Of a DNA stretch of 64,000 nt, positions 55,136 to 64,000 are shown one piece after another. Source of the stretch: Mesostigma viride (lineage: Eukaryota > Streptophyta > Mesostigmatophyceae > Mesostigmatales > Mesostigmataceae); the NCBI GenBank assembly GCA_009746045.1, contig RPFO01000015.1, positions 2,840,932-2,904,931 of the forward strand, written 5' to 3'. Numbering within the stretch: the stretch's first letter is position 1; each line of letters begins with the position of its first letter. Both the position numbers and the translations under genes were made by a program. The notes beneath the pieces were generated by a model that saw only the letters and a program-made list of their open reading frames with translations, was not told where the DNA came from and made no database searches.

Positions 55136-56731
55136 TTGGCACTAGAAGGCAGGGGCAGCCTCCCCCTTGAAAGATATCACTATTCCCAGGGTCTTGCAGT
55201 GGCGGTGAAGGCTGTTAAGAGTCAGCCAGCTGAGGGTCCTCAAGGTCAGGAGCCCATAGCTGAGGACCTGTTGATAATCCCAACCACCTTTGATCCACGG
55301 AAGTTAGGGGTAACCAGGTACCAGATAGCTGCTCACAGTCCTATTCCCTGGCGCCAGCTAGTCGAGATGATGCAGAGCCCCAAGATGGCTAAGGCATGGA
55401 CTCTTGGCTTTGTTGCTTCTGGGCATGAGTGGATAGTTTCCAACTGTGCAGAACCGGTGGATGAGCTGCCAGAAGTTCACCAGCTGCTCAGATTGATGTT
55501 TGTCCTCAACAAGCTCAAAGAGGTAGATGGTGTCCAGGTGCCACATGTCAGACCAGTTGTAACCGAGTATCATGGCACTGGCCAGTTGTTAGATGAGGAG
55601 CTCTATACTCAAGGGATGCTGCATGACACGTGGAGGATTCTGCTGTGTATATTTCTGTCTTTTCTGGTTAAGGGTGTGCCCTATAGCTCTGTGCTGATTG
55701 ATTTCGAGAGGGCTTTTCTCAAGGGTGACCAAGATCAGGCTAGGCAGACTTGGAGAGATATCCCTCCTTTCTTTGTGACTGTACCTGCTGTATGGAGAGC
55801 AGAGATAAAGGCCAGGTACCTGAGAATTCTGAAAGGGTTGGAAGGTCTCAGGTCCAGTCCCATTATCTGGAGAAAGAGCCTAGAGAAATTCTTGAAGAAT
55901 ACTTGTGGGTTTTCTGTGTCTCCAGTGGACCCCTGTTTGTTCCAAGGGTCCCACAGTGGCCTTCCTGTCTTTGCCTCACTACATGGTGATGACCTGCATC
56001 TCATAGGTCCACCAGACTGGGTTGAGGCTGTTTTGGCCAAGATCCAGAAGCGGTTTGAGCTGGGTAAGATACAGCACATGGTGGAAAATGAGCCTATGGT
56101 CTTCTGTGGCATGCAGGCTACGTTGTTCCAAGCCAAGGGCTCGTGGTTCATCAGGATGGAGGGTGGTAAGGGCTCCCCACAGCAGATTGTGGATGCATTG
56201 CAGGAGCCCATCACGCAGGCTAGGTGTGCTACCATCAGGGGCATGCTGGCATGGCTTGCAAGTATATGTGCCCCTGACTTGCTGGTTTTGAGTCGACTTA
56301 CTGATTCCCAGCTGGTTGAGGTGGGTGCTGAGAGTGTGGTGCAGGCTGTCATGATGTCTCCCCCTCTTATACTGGGTCCTGTGGATTTGTACAAGCCCCT
56401 TGACATGATTCTCTATGTGGACAGTTCTATGGATAATAGGAAGGTCACAGAGGTCAGGGGCAGGGCAGCAGCATTAGTCACCCTGGAGCAAGATCACACC
56501 TCACTTGTTACCTGGTACAGTCGGTTGCAGAACAGGGTTACACCCAGCAGTGATATTGCTGAGTGCAGGGCAATCTGTGAAGGGCTGCATACTGCTCTTT
56601 ACTTGAGGGAGCTCTTCTACCAGCTATGTCAAGTGGCTTCCTGTAGGTTGCAGCTGCACACACTGGTGAGGACTGATAGCATGGGCATGGTGCAATTTGT
56701 GCACAGGCAGCTGGCCAGGAGCAGGGACCTC
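55136..56731 (+). CDS. Reverse transcriptase and RNase H, copy 1
   Basis: Copia-type RT: LIDFERAFLKGD (first Asp motif), GLRSSPIIWRKSLEKFL, DPCLFQGSHSG and SLHGDDLHLIGP (Asp pair). RNase H follows: MILYVDSSMDN, SLVTWYSRLQNRVTPSSDIAE, CRAICEGLHTALYLRELFY. The region ends at the reversed LTR at 56732. Confidence 0.88.
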
Positions 56732-57377
56732 AGTTAGAAAGAGCTCCCAACGTATGTGAGCTCTTGGTCTTTCACAGCGCGTCTTAGCCAATGTTGCAAG
56801 GCAGCAACCTTAAATCTGTTCACCAGGCCACGACCACAATGGGCACTTCCACCACCAAGGTGGCACCCACGGTTCGTGCTTTCCGAGATAGCTGGTCATC
56901 CCCCATGACCAAGCTATATATCCTTTGCGTTGTTCCTCGTTCCCATCGGTGTGACGAGGCACGTGCAGGCGTGCAAGCAAATCCTCAACGTCCACTGGCA
57001 TCAGTGCAGAGCCAGGACGAACTGGATTTGCCTAGACTCTGCAACCTAGGAAGTACAGGACCTGTCACAAGCCTGCAAGGCCTAGTATCCTTGCAGACCT
57101 GTGCCAGCTCCAGTATTCCACCAGTCACAGGCTGCTGCTCCTCTGGTCTACGTGGACCACAGTCACGTGATAGACAGGCTAAGCCTGTGCAGGCACGGCC
57201 TGCCACGTGTCCTGTCCACTATACCAGAGGACTGTACCCTAGTCGGCCACGGACGGCTAGGACTTCGGGACCTCATATCTTTCTCGTCCCTTGTCTGTTT
57301 CAGGCGGTCAGCACGGCGTTGGAAAGGTCTTTCCAAACTGCATCCACTTAGCATATTGGTTGCCCAAAATGCTAACT
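56732..57377 (-). repeat. Full-length LTR in reverse orientation
   Basis: 646 bp, reverse complement of the copia-like LTR, with AGTT/AACT ends intact. It meets the RNase H part of copy 1. No matching target duplication is seen on its two sides. Confidence 0.9.
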
Positions 57378-57601
57378 GAGCTCTTGGTCTTTCACAGCGC
57401 GTCTTAGCCAATGTTGCAAGGCAGCAACCTTAAATCTGTTCACCAGGCCACGACCACAATGGGCACTTCCACGACCAAGGTGGCACCCACGGTTCGTGCT
57501 TTCCGAGATAGCTGGTCATCCCCCATGACCAAGCTATATCCTTTGCGTTGTTCCTCGTTCCCATCGGCGTGACGAGGCACGTGCAGGCGTGCAAGCAAAT
57601 C
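57378..57601 (-). repeat. Partial reversed LTR
   Basis: Reverse complement of the last third of the same LTR, ending at CAAGCAAATC where the LTR of copy 2 begins. Copy 2 therefore appears inserted in, or recombined with, a reversed LTR. Confidence 0.85.
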
Positions 57602-58245
57602 AGTTAGCATTTTGGGCAACCAATATGCTAAATGGATACAGTTTGGAAAGACCTTTCCAACGCCGTGCTGACCGCCTGAAACAGACAAGGGACGAGAAAG
57701 ATATCAAGTCCCGAAGTCCTAGCCATCCGTGGCCGACTAGGGTGCAGTCCTCTGGTGTAGTGGACAGGACACGTGGCAGGCCGTGCCTGCACAGGCTTAG
57801 CCTGTCTATCACGTGACTGTGGTCCACGTAGACCAGGAGGAGCAGCAGCCTGTGACTAGTAGGGTACTGGCACTGGCACAAGGCTGCAAGGATACTAGGC
57901 CTTGCAGGCTTGTGACAGGTCCTGTACTTCCTAGGTCGCAGAGTCTAGGCAAATCCAGTACGTCCTGGCTCTGCACTGATGCCAGTGGACGTTGTGGATT
58001 TGCCTGCACGCCTGCACGTGCCTCGTCATGCCGATGGGAACGAGGAACAACGCAAGGATATAGCTTGGTCATGGGGGATGACCAGCTATCTCGGAAAGCA
58101 CGAACCGTGGGTGCCACCTTGGTCGTGGAAGTGCCCATTGTGGTCGTGGCCTGGTGAACAGATTTAAGGTTGCTGCCTTGCAACATTGGCTAAGACGCGC
58201 TGTGAAAGACCAAGAGCTCACATACGTTGGGAGCTCTTTCTAACT
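57602..58245 (+). repeat. 5' LTR of copia-like copy 2
   Basis: 644 bp, AGTTAGCATTTTGGGC to TTTCTAACT, closely similar to 48585-49228 with a few percent difference. Confidence 0.9.
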
Positions 58246-58270
58246 CGTATTATTGTCTCCTTACTTCTTC

Positions 58271-59454
58271 ATGTCCAACGTGCCGAGGGAACAGGCCATT
58301 GAGCCTTCGCAAAGCCAGAGCTCGCAGCCGCAGCTTCGGGTAGGAGCCCCGGAGCGATCACGACCTTTTCATCCCTACGCTCATCCGAGCACCGCATCAA
58401 CCTTCGTCCAGGCGGCGTACCTGGCAAGGGGGCTGGCGAAGAAAGGTTGGGTAGCAGTTTGCGGAACTGCAGCAGGGCCGGCGGCGAGCGACCCCATTGT
58501 GATGCAGATTGAGGCTTCGACAGCTCCCGGCGAATTGTCGCGAGAGGCCGTCGAAAAGTTTGTGTCAATACGGGACGAGCTGTCCTCGACCATTTACGGT
58601 CTGGAGGTGGCTCACCAGGGCGGGCACGTGACCGTGTCGCAGCTGGATTTGGCGCGGGAGGCACTGGGCCAGATCGTGGCCATTGGACTGGGAGCAGCGC
58701 GACTGTTCAACCATCAGGTGGCAACGTCTGTGCTGGGCGCGGGAGTTGAAGTCCCGGACGTGATCAGGCAAGCGCAGGCGCGCGAAGTCGACAACCCCTG
58801 GTCGACAACAGAGGTGGTTTCACAAACGTGCGAACACCTCGTGAACATTCTTTTGCAGGAGTCACGGGGTAACGCAGACCGGTGGGTGATAACCACACGA
58901 CCATTTGGGATTTGGTCAACACTCGACACACCGCGGGCGGCGGAACCAGACGCACACGATCCAGTGGTCGAGGTCATCACGGGTCGGGAGGTAACGCCAG
59001 AAGACTTCCATTACCAATTCGTTGATCAGCCAGAGGGGATCATCGAACGTTCATCTCAGCAGATAGATCAAGGCGACGGTACCGAAGGGTACGCTGCACG
59101 ACGTCGTGCTGAGCTGCACGTCCCGCAAGAGCCCGAACACGACTACGGTGGTCGTGGGGCTTGCAACGACAAGCGGGGTGGTGGAACGCGGTGGGTGAGG
59201 AGCCTTGAGTGGGATCGCCGAGTGGGAGCGAGCCCCGGATCCCAGTGGAGAAGTCTGCAGACGGGCGACCCGTTAGCAGAGTGTTTGGACCCTACGCCGA
59301 CGGGGAGGACGCCGCTGGCAGCGACGAGGAGCGGCCAGAGACGCCCATCGCAGCCACTGCTCAAGAGCGAGAGCTGGAGGCAGCGAACCAAGCAGGTGCT
59401 GAGTCAGTAGCTGGGACGGTGCCCACGGCATCCCCCAGCGACGCCAGTGCTTGA
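58271..59454 (+). CDS. Extra ORF upstream of gag, copy 2 (unknown)
   Basis: Counterpart of the ORF at 49254-50450, starting MSNVPREQAIEPSQSQ, with the same helical region and acidic tail including EVTPEDFHYQFVDQPEGIIE. Very similar to copy 1. Function unknown. Confidence 0.6.
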
Positions 59455-60862
59455 GTCAGTTCTTCCTTTTTCCTTCGCCTTTATTGTTGTGTCCCCACTT
59501 GTATATAATGCCTCGTGGCAAACCGGGCGACGGCGACAAGGGCGAGGAGGGGGCACCGGCTGGAGGAGCCAGGAGCCTGGGAAGGGCAAGGAGACGCTGG
59601 TGGGAGAGGCGATCCCAGCCAGCGACGGCGATGGGGGAAAGCGACCAGGGAGCAAGAGGCGACACGAAGACTCGGTGGAGGAGGCGCGCAAGGCGCGGGC
59701 GCTGGGGGCATCTGATGCAATAACGGTGGCGAATGGGCAACCTGCCGTGGAGAAGCGTAAGAGGGACCCCTCTGCTGACGGCAATGGTAAGAGGCCTCAT
59801 GTGGATGTGCTCTCCCCTGTGCCTGCTGGACCAAGTGGTGCTGTTGTTGTGACACCCGCTGTGGTGGAGCCAGTGAAGGCGCTGCCAGGGTCGAGACCTC
59901 ACATGAGTGCTGTCACTGTTATGAATGGACAAAAGCCTCTTAACCCACCACTAGCACAGGAAGCATTGGACAAGTGGCTAGAGGACATGGAGCTTGTTGT
60001 GTTCTCCGTGGACCCCACTGTCAACCTAGTGCAAGTGTTTCACTCGTCCACGTGCAACAGGGACTCGTCAGAGCGTGTCAGGGAGAAGGCTAGGACTGCT
60101 GTCAAGGATAAGCTAACCTGGGCACAGTTCCTGGAAGGGTTGAGGGAAGAGTTCTCTGACAAGGTTCTCAACCTCACCAACTACTACAAGCATCAGTATG
60201 ACACCTTTGAGATAGTGGGCCCTGTGGCAGAGGAATGGGCTAGGCTCAACCGTATCAGGGACAAGGGGGCCAAGTATGGCTTCCTGGTCACAGATAGGGC
60301 CTTGGCAGACTATTTCCTGGACCGTATGGGTTTGAGTGTGGATGGGAGGAACGGTGCCCGCATGTTTCTTAACCAGACTGATGGCTCCTTGCGTGCTCTG
60401 GAGCTTGTAATCCTCAGCATAAGGAAGCCAGAACCTGCCTGCAAGGCTATCCAGTCCCATGGCAGCAATGCCACCTCCGCTGTGCAGGGCCAAGGTGATG
60501 TCCCCGGGTACCCAGCCCGTGATGGGGCAAGGCCCAACAAGCGTAAGCGCTTCAGGCGCCAGAGGCAGGGGGCTCAGGGTGGCAAGGGTGCAGGTCCCCA
60601 AGGAGGGGTTGGGGGCCAGCAAGCTGGTGGTCAGCAGGGTAAGGGTGGCCAAGGGCAAGGCAAGGGCCAAGCTCAAGGCAACCAGGGCAAGCAGGGTGGG
60701 CAGCCTCAGGGAGGCCAGGGGAAGCCTGGCAAGGGTGGGGCTGGGTCTGGGAAGAAGGGTGGAGCATGTTTTGTATGTGGCAAGGAGGGTCACTGGCGTC
60801 GTGAGTGTCCTGACAGGAAGGCCAAGCCTGCTGGGGCAGGGGGCCAGTCTGGGCAGCAGTGA
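59447..60862 (+). CDS. Gag with zinc knuckle, copy 2
   Basis: Same build as in copy 1: basic start, capsid-like helices, Gln/Gly-rich linker and the knuckle CFVCGKEGHWRREC (CX2CX4HX4C) near the end, then a short tail to the stop at 60862. Met 59629 (MGESDQ in one frame) and several upstream starts are possible; the true start is not clear. Confidence 0.82.
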   Translation: MLESVLPFSFAFIVVSPLVYNASWQTGRRRQGRGGGTGWRSQEPGKGKETLVGEAIPASDGDGGKRPGSKRRHEDSVEEARKARALGASDAITVANGQPAVEKRKRDPSADGNGKRPHVDVLSPVPAGPSGAVVVTPAVVEPVKALPGSRPHMSAVTVMNGQKPLNPPLAQEALDKWLEDMELVVFSVDPTVNLVQVFHSSTCNRDSSERVREKARTAVKDKLTWAQFLEGLREEFSDKVLNLTNYYKHQYDTFEIVGPVAEEWARLNRIRDKGAKYGFLVTDRALADYFLDRMGLSVDGRNGARMFLNQTDGSLRALELVILSIRKPEPACKAIQSHGSNATSAVQGQGDVPGYPARDGARPNKRKRFRRQRQGAQGGKGAGPQGGVGGQQAGGQQGKGGQGQGKGQAQGNQGKQGGQPQGGQGKPGKGGAGSGKKGGACFVCGKEGHWRRECPDRKAKPAGAGGQSGQQ

Positions 60863-60908
60863 CTAGCTACATCATCCCCTGTAAATAGTCAATCACCCCT
60901 AGGGGAAG

Positions 60909-62400
60909 GTGTGCTGGATGTACATAAGGACGGGGGTGTGCCCCTTGTGCAGCACCAAGGGTGTAAAGATGCTGTTCTTCCACTGGATTGCAATAACAAT
61001 GCTGCAGCTGAATTCCCTATGCCTCATGCAGGTGGTGGGTCTCCAGCAGGTGCTGGCCTGGAGGGCCAAAGGACCTTGCTGGAAGGGCCTGGAGCGGTCC
61101 AGGGTGCAGGGCCTGACTTGGGGCGTCAGGACGGCCTGCAGGGGGGGCCCTGGAACCTCAGGAGTGGATCATGTGTCCCCACACACGGTTCAGACGTCTC
61201 GCCAGGTCAGTACTGACAGAGTGCTGAGCTATGCTGAGGCTGGCCATAGATTGCATCATATGTTTGGGCATTCTGGGCAGGCAGCAATGTTTGCTTGGAA
61301 GCTAGGTAGGGAGCCTCTGTGGGAGGCGTGCCAGGCTGCTGCTGAAAACTGTGGTTGCCAGGAGAATGCTGTTCACCCACCTCAGTCCCATGCTAGGGAG
61401 CCTGCTAGGGAGCGTGGCGACATCCAGATGGATATCCAGCATATCAGGGGCTTGTATATATTGGTGGGGGTGGACAGGTTCAGCAGATACAGGCTGATAG
61501 ACGTTCTGCCTGGTATGCAGGAGCACCACTTGTTGTTGGGTATGAAGGCCCTGATCCCAGGCTTTGGGGTATGCAAGAGTGTGCAGGCAGACTTGCAGTT
61601 TGACTGTTTGCTCAAGCATCAGGACCAGCTGCCTTGTAAGCTGGTAGTAGTCCCCAGGGAGAGTCATGGGCAGCAAGGGGCTGTAGAGAGATCCATACGT
61701 GAAGTGAAGACAGTGGTGCTAGCAGCAGAGTCAGTGCCACTTGTGGCATCTGCCTTAGAGAGGGCAGCCTGGTGTAAGGGGATAGAGGAGCAGCTGAACC
61801 ACAGGGTTAACTACTACTTTGATGGTGTGGCTGTCTCTCCCCTGGCCCTGCAGTATAGTTTATTGCCTGAGAACGTGGTGCAGGCCAGTCTTAGGAAGGC
61901 AGATAGGTTATTTGCCCAGCTGAGACGTAAGGACAAGAACTGGAATGTGCTGAGGCCTCAGGTGGGGCTGAAGGTCAGGATGTGGAAGGAACCATCTATT
62001 CCAGGCAAGCGGGGGAAGTGGCAGGATGGGGTTGTCACTCGTGTGGAAGAAGCTAACAGATCTTGCCTGGTGGCTTTGGAAAAGGATCCAAGGCACGTGT
62101 ACAGGTTGTCCTGGGCTCATGTCAAGGAAAGAAGGCCACATGCAATCTGGCCTGCAGACGGGCCAGGCCCTCCCAGCTGGGTTGAGGAGCCAGGCCAGAG
62201 CCAGGCAGCAGCAGCTAACAATCCTCTGGTGGTGGATGATGGTCTGTCCCTGCTGGAAGATGACGAGCAGGAGGAGGCTGCTGAAGCAACTGTCACAAGG
62301 CCAGAGGGGACGGGGCAGCCACCTAAGGCCCGGGGGCCTCTCATGGCGGACGTCATCCGAGCACTCATGCGCAGCAAACATGATCCCAAGGTCCACCAGA
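60909..62400 (+). CDS. Integrase and basic tail, copy 2
   Basis: HHCC domain (HRLHHMFGHSG), DDE core (GDIQMDIQHIRGLY, SVQADLQFDC, QQGAVERSIREVK) and the tail VRMWKEPSIPGKRGKWQDG. Nearly the same as copy 1, without the solo LTR. Confidence 0.85.
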
Positions 62401-63278
62401 CTGGGTTGAGGCTGTCTTGGCTAAGATCCAGAAGCGGTTTGAGCTGGGTAAGATACAGCACATGGTGGAGAATGAGCCTATGGTCTTCTGTGGCATGCAG
62501 GCTACGTTGTCCCAAGCCAAGGGCTCGTGGTTCATCAGGATGGAGGGTGGTAAGGACTACCCACAGCAGATTGTGACTGCATTGCAGGAGCCCATCACGC
62601 AGGCTAGGTGTGCTACCATCAGAGGCATGCTGGCATGGCTTGCAAGTATATGTGCCCCGGACTTGCTGGTTCTGAGTCGACTTACTGATTCCCAGCTGGT
62701 TGAGGTGGGTGCTGAGAGTGTGGTGCAGGCTGTCATGATGTCTCCCCCTCTCATACTGGGTCCTGTGGATTTGTACAAGCCCCTTGACATGGTTCTCTAT
62801 GTGGACAGTTCTATGGATAATAGGAAGGTCACAGAGGTCAGGGGCAGGGCAGCAGCATTAGTTACCCTGGAGCAAGATCACACCTCACTTGTTACCTGGT
62901 ACAGTCGGTTGCAGAATAGGGTTACACCCAGCAGTGATATTGCTGAGTGCAGGGCAATCTGTGAAGGGCTGCATACTGCTCTTTACTTGAGGGAGCTCTT
63001 CTACCAGCTATGTCAAGTGGCTTCCTGTAGGTTCAATGCAGCTGCACACACTGGTGAGGACTGATAGCATGGGCATGGTGCAATTTGTGCACAGGCAGCT
63101 GGCCAGGAGCAGGGACCTTGACTACTTGTTGCTCAAGGAGATGTCCTACCTAGCTCACATTGAACATGTGCCTGGTGTGGACAACCCTGCAGATGCCCTC
63201 ACCAAGCTGGAGGAGAAGGCGGAGAGGCAGTACCCCCTGCTCCGTGGGCTCATGGACCCCTTACACGGGCGGCCATAG
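62400..63278 (+). CDS. End of RT and RNase H, copy 2
   Basis: KIQKRFELGKIQHMVENEP and the following RT-connection part, then RNase H with MVLYVDSSMDN, SSDIAECRAICEGL and, near the end, the hallmark VDNPADALTKL of copia-type elements, followed by PLLRGLMDPLHGRP and a stop. Confidence 0.85.
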
Positions 63279-63506
63279 AGACCAGGCCTTGCTTCAGCTT
63301 GGGTGCCCCCAGTGGGCTGCTTGACCAAAGTACCAAGTGGTGACTGGTGCTTACTGGTTGACAGCCGGTCCTTCAGGGTTAGGTACACCCTCCTGGACAG
63401 GAGTTGGTGTGGAATGTCACTCCTACCAGCTGAGAATCTTGCCTGGCCCTCCCCATGGGGTTCAGAAGAGTCGCCAGGACTTAAGTCGACGCCTTTGGCC
63501 TCAAAC
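63279..63506 (+). other. 3' untranslated region of copy 2
   Basis: Non-coding stretch between the RNase H stop and the LTR-like end. No polypurine tract is obvious just before 63507 (the preceding bases are GGCCTCAAAC). Confidence 0.4.
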
Positions 63507-64000
63507 AGTTAGGCCATGCAAGGGCAACCCGAATGCTGGTTCTTACAGGTTGCTGTATATATGTTTTCTAGTGCTTGTTTCCAACCTGTTGCTAATAAAG
63601 AACCTGGTTGTGTGACCATGTGGAGCATGGTTGCCAGGGAGCCACATTCTGGGTTATATATGGCTTGAATAAAACATAATCATGTCATGTCATTCTCATG
63701 TTGTTCTCATGGTTGTAATGTTTCTCTTGTGTAAAGTTCCAGGTCACCTATAAACCTGGAGGTTGGGGTGGGGTTCATTTCCCCAGCAGAGCCACAGCCT
63801 GGCATGAGTGATTCCTGGGCTTAACACCCAGTGAAGACATGGGCTCCCCAATGAGGCAGTATTTGTATAGGTGCTACCTGAGTCTCTTTGAGCATAAAAG
63901 GGAAAGGCTGGCCAAGGCGGGCGCCATAAGAACGGGCGCCTGTGATAACTGTGAAAGATCAGGAACTCACAATAATACGTTCTTGGCATCCTTTAATCCC
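63507..64000 (+). repeat. Diverged LTR-like sequence at the 3' end of copy 2
   Basis: Starts AGTTAGGCCATGCAAGGGCA, comparable with AGTTAGCATTTTGGGCA of the 5' LTR. The last 50 bases (CTGTGAAAGATCAGGAACTC, ATACGTTCTTGG) align with the LTR's end (CTGTGAAAGACCAAGAGCTC, ATACGTTGGGAG). The middle is unlike the 5' LTR; it has TATATA motifs (63555, 63656) and AATAAA at 63594. It is therefore a different LTR subfamily and may extend past the window. Confidence 0.5.

Larger units (their letters stand above)
48585..56731 (+). mobile_element. Copia-like LTR retroelement, copy 1 (broken, with nested insertions)
   Basis: Parts in order: 5' LTR (48585-49228), an extra ORF (49254-50450), gag with CCHC knuckle (50600-52648, holding a 785-bp inverted-repeat element), integrase (52900-53705), a solo LTR insertion (53743-54407), a post-integrase basic region and a protease-like domain (54413-55131), reverse transcriptase and RNase H (55136-56731). 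No 3' LTR in the same orientation follows; a reversed LTR adjoins at 56732. It interrupts exon 4 of the reductase. About 85-97% similar to copy 2 by eye. Broken, several breaks. Confidence 0.85.
57602..64000 (+). mobile_element. Copia-like LTR retroelement, copy 2 (broken)
   Basis: Parts seen: 5' LTR (57602-58245), extra ORF (58271-59454), gag with CCHC knuckle (59447-60862), integrase with its basic tail (60909-62400), the end of RT and RNase H (62400-63278), and a different LTR-like sequence from 63507 to the window's end. It lacks the 785-bp element and the solo LTR found in copy 1, so it shows their empty sites. A protease-like part is not seen. Broken; several breaks. Confidence 0.82.

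Overview
The window is eukaryotic nuclear DNA made almost entirely of nested transposable elements, with one recognisable cellular-type gene, a class II ribonucleotide reductase carrying GT-AG introns. The mix of elements (a Ty3-like retroelement with a built-in cytosine DNA methyltransferase, copia-like elements, an RTE-like LINE, a LINE with a restriction-enzyme-like domain, PIF/Harbinger, CACTA-like and foldback elements, long tetranucleotide arrays) and the long gene-poor stretches suggest a large, repeat-rich algal or other protist genome. Methyltransferase-bearing retroelements are known from charophyte algae and dinoflagellates, so a green-lineage alga is my first guess, but the sequence does not settle the species.

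Layout. (1) About 1-45018: one old Ty3-like retroelement, opened up by later insertions. Its LTR end and primer-binding site lie near 722-740 and its gag starts at 858. An RTE-like LINE sits in gag at 1009-4403 (11-bp target duplication). A 29.3-kb block with terminal inverted repeats sits in gag at 6052-35339 (3-bp duplication TAC). After this come the CCHC knuckle, protease, a C5 cytosine methyltransferase and the start of reverse transcriptase. A young 5.6-kb LTR element (39250-44823, duplication AATCT) splits the reverse transcriptase.

(2) The 29.3-kb block is itself a nest: subterminal CACCGTTG arrays; a LINE fragment with RT, zinc finger and endonuclease (7013-9100); a 4-kb CACTA-like element (11288-15286) holding a 491-bp near-perfect palindrome; GGGA, TGCG and GGGT arrays; a repeated unit called X here (17472-21037 and, broken up, 25917-26211 plus 34323-34781); a PHD-finger ORF; a Harbinger transposon (26215-29654); and a young LTR element split by an inversion, so its two LTRs now face each other (25187-25916 and 33593-34322).

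(3) About 45020-48584: GC-rich DNA with an unknown ORF and four exons of an adenosylcobalamin-dependent ribonucleotide reductase. The third intron, placed inside the NPCGE active-site motif, is almost filled by two antisense genes: a zinc-finger/HNH endonuclease and an unknown Cys/His protein. These look like genes of large DNA viruses.

(4) 48585-64000: two related copia-like retroelements. The first is inserted in exon 4 of the reductase and carries a 785-bp inverted-repeat element and a solo LTR. A full-length and a partial LTR in reverse orientation separate the two copies. Both copies have an extra ORF before gag, and copy 1 has its protease-like domain after the integrase, which is not the usual copia order. 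LTRs of three families here end in AGTT/AACT instead of TG/CA.
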